Of a stretch of 35,713 bases of DNA, positions 34,938 to 35,713 are shown piece after piece. Numbering within the stretch: the first letter of the stretch is position 1; every line of letters begins with the position of its first letter. Both the position numbers and the translations under genes were made by a program. This DNA is from Flammula alnicola (Eukaryota > Basidiomycota > Agaricomycetes > Agaricales > Strophariaceae), in contig JADNRV010000434.1 in the NCBI GenBank assembly GCA_015499995.1, forward strand, positions 1 through 35,713, read 5' to 3'. Below the pieces are notes generated by a model, which had not been told where the DNA came from, did no database searches, and saw only the letters and a list, made by a program, of their open reading frames with translations.

Positions 34938-35713
34938 TGTCGGTGCTTGAACGTGTCCAAGAGTCATTGCGGAGTTTCATCAGTGTACTTCCTATTATGG
35001 AATGGACTTCTTTGTTGCCGTTCACTTGGTTCATCGTTCACCGAGCTAGCTCTTGGCTAGCTCAGTCCGGTTGAACGCAAGAATCTACCTTTTCAAAAAA
35101 TTAAATCGGGACGAGTGAAGTCTCGTATTTTCGTTACTCGAATCTGGGGCCTATGACGCATGTTTTTTCTGACAGCATTTGACTCTCGGAAGGAAGTGTG
35201 TTTCATTCAAGCCAAGCCGTGAAAACCAATCTGGTCACCTGGAAAGGGCATTCAAAAACGTGAATATGGATTGTGGAGTTTAGAGGCACTAATCAGGATT
35301 CATGACGCCAGAGAGCGTATATTTCGGCCCTGGCCTGCTGTGACCGAAGAACCTAGATAACCGGGAGCGTTGTTGATAATGATGGCAGGTTTATCCCAAG
35401 GAAGTTGGGACGAGCTATCTCCGTCGAAATCATCGTCGGCGCTAAGATCTGAGAGAGTCGAAGTCCCTCACCAAACTGAGGTGGACGTTTGAACAACCTG
35501 GTGGGATGGTCTGCAGCCTGAGAAATATGACTTACGTTGAAATCTAGATAGTAGACCAGACATTGCGTTATGCGAGGTACAATTCAGCAGTCCATATAAT
35601 GTGCACGTCCTCGCCCAGTCAGAAGAATTGGAGGTTAACTAGTTTTGGAGATTGGTGGTAAGTTTTAACATTCGGCGTAAGAGACACACTGCACAGTATC
35701 GGGCCAGACATTT
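34938..35713. other. Right end of the window, no recognisable gene
   Basis: Only short frames are seen. A perfect inverted repeat (GAGCTAGC, 5-base loop, GCTAGCTC) lies at 35043-35063. A gene partly beyond the window edge cannot be excluded. Confidence 0.45.

Overview
The window reads as nuclear DNA of a filamentous basidiomycete, most likely an agaricomycete mushroom. Genes are split by many introns of about 43-70 bases with GTRNGY donors and YAG acceptors, no operons are visible, and the products (a Fus3/Kss1-type MAP kinase, HET-C, a KRE6/SKN1 glucan-synthesis protein, an ELYS-like nucleoporin, CVNH lectin-like domains) are fungal. Exon joins below were worked out by eye from splice signals, reading phase and family conservation; no search was run.

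Left third (1-12 kb): a frameshifted unknown gene (1413-1879, -), a two-CVNH-domain gene with a cysteine cluster (2131-3702, -), a 4.4 kb stretch without a recognisable gene, an ELYS-like gene (8146-10565, -) and a secreted protease-associated (PA) domain gene (10903-11856, -). Middle (12.9-24 kb): a secreted M43 metalloprotease (12994-14207, +) is tail-to-tail with a 20-exon KRE6/SKN1 GH16 gene (14526-17463, -). Next comes a 6.7 kb gene-poor island with a decayed gene (19343-19773, -) and a compact element bounded by two identical 157-bp direct repeats (20833-22202) that carries one 250-codon ORF. Right third (24-35.7 kb): the MAP kinase (24252-25828, +) is tail-to-tail with a G3BP-like NTF2/RRM gene (27070-28969, -), which is divergent from HET-C (29629-33165, +). 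A small conserved basidiomycete gene (34175-34833, -) closes the set.

The genes are not one pathway, but several concern the cell surface and signalling: the GH16 protein acts in beta-glucan assembly, the M43 protease and PA protein are secreted, HET-C is linked to self/non-self recognition, and the MAP kinase is of the mating/filamentation class. The most unusual items are the 157-bp-repeat element (probably a TRIM-like non-autonomous LTR element with its own ORF), the CVNH protein with its CxxCCxCCxCC linker, a 6-nt microexon in HET-C, six exons of 11-25 nt in the GH16 gene, a probable GC-AG intron in the protease, and a recurring pattern in which coding sequences lose frame exactly at a short C run, as if one C were missing. 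That last pattern may be a base-calling artefact and matters for anyone using these gene models.
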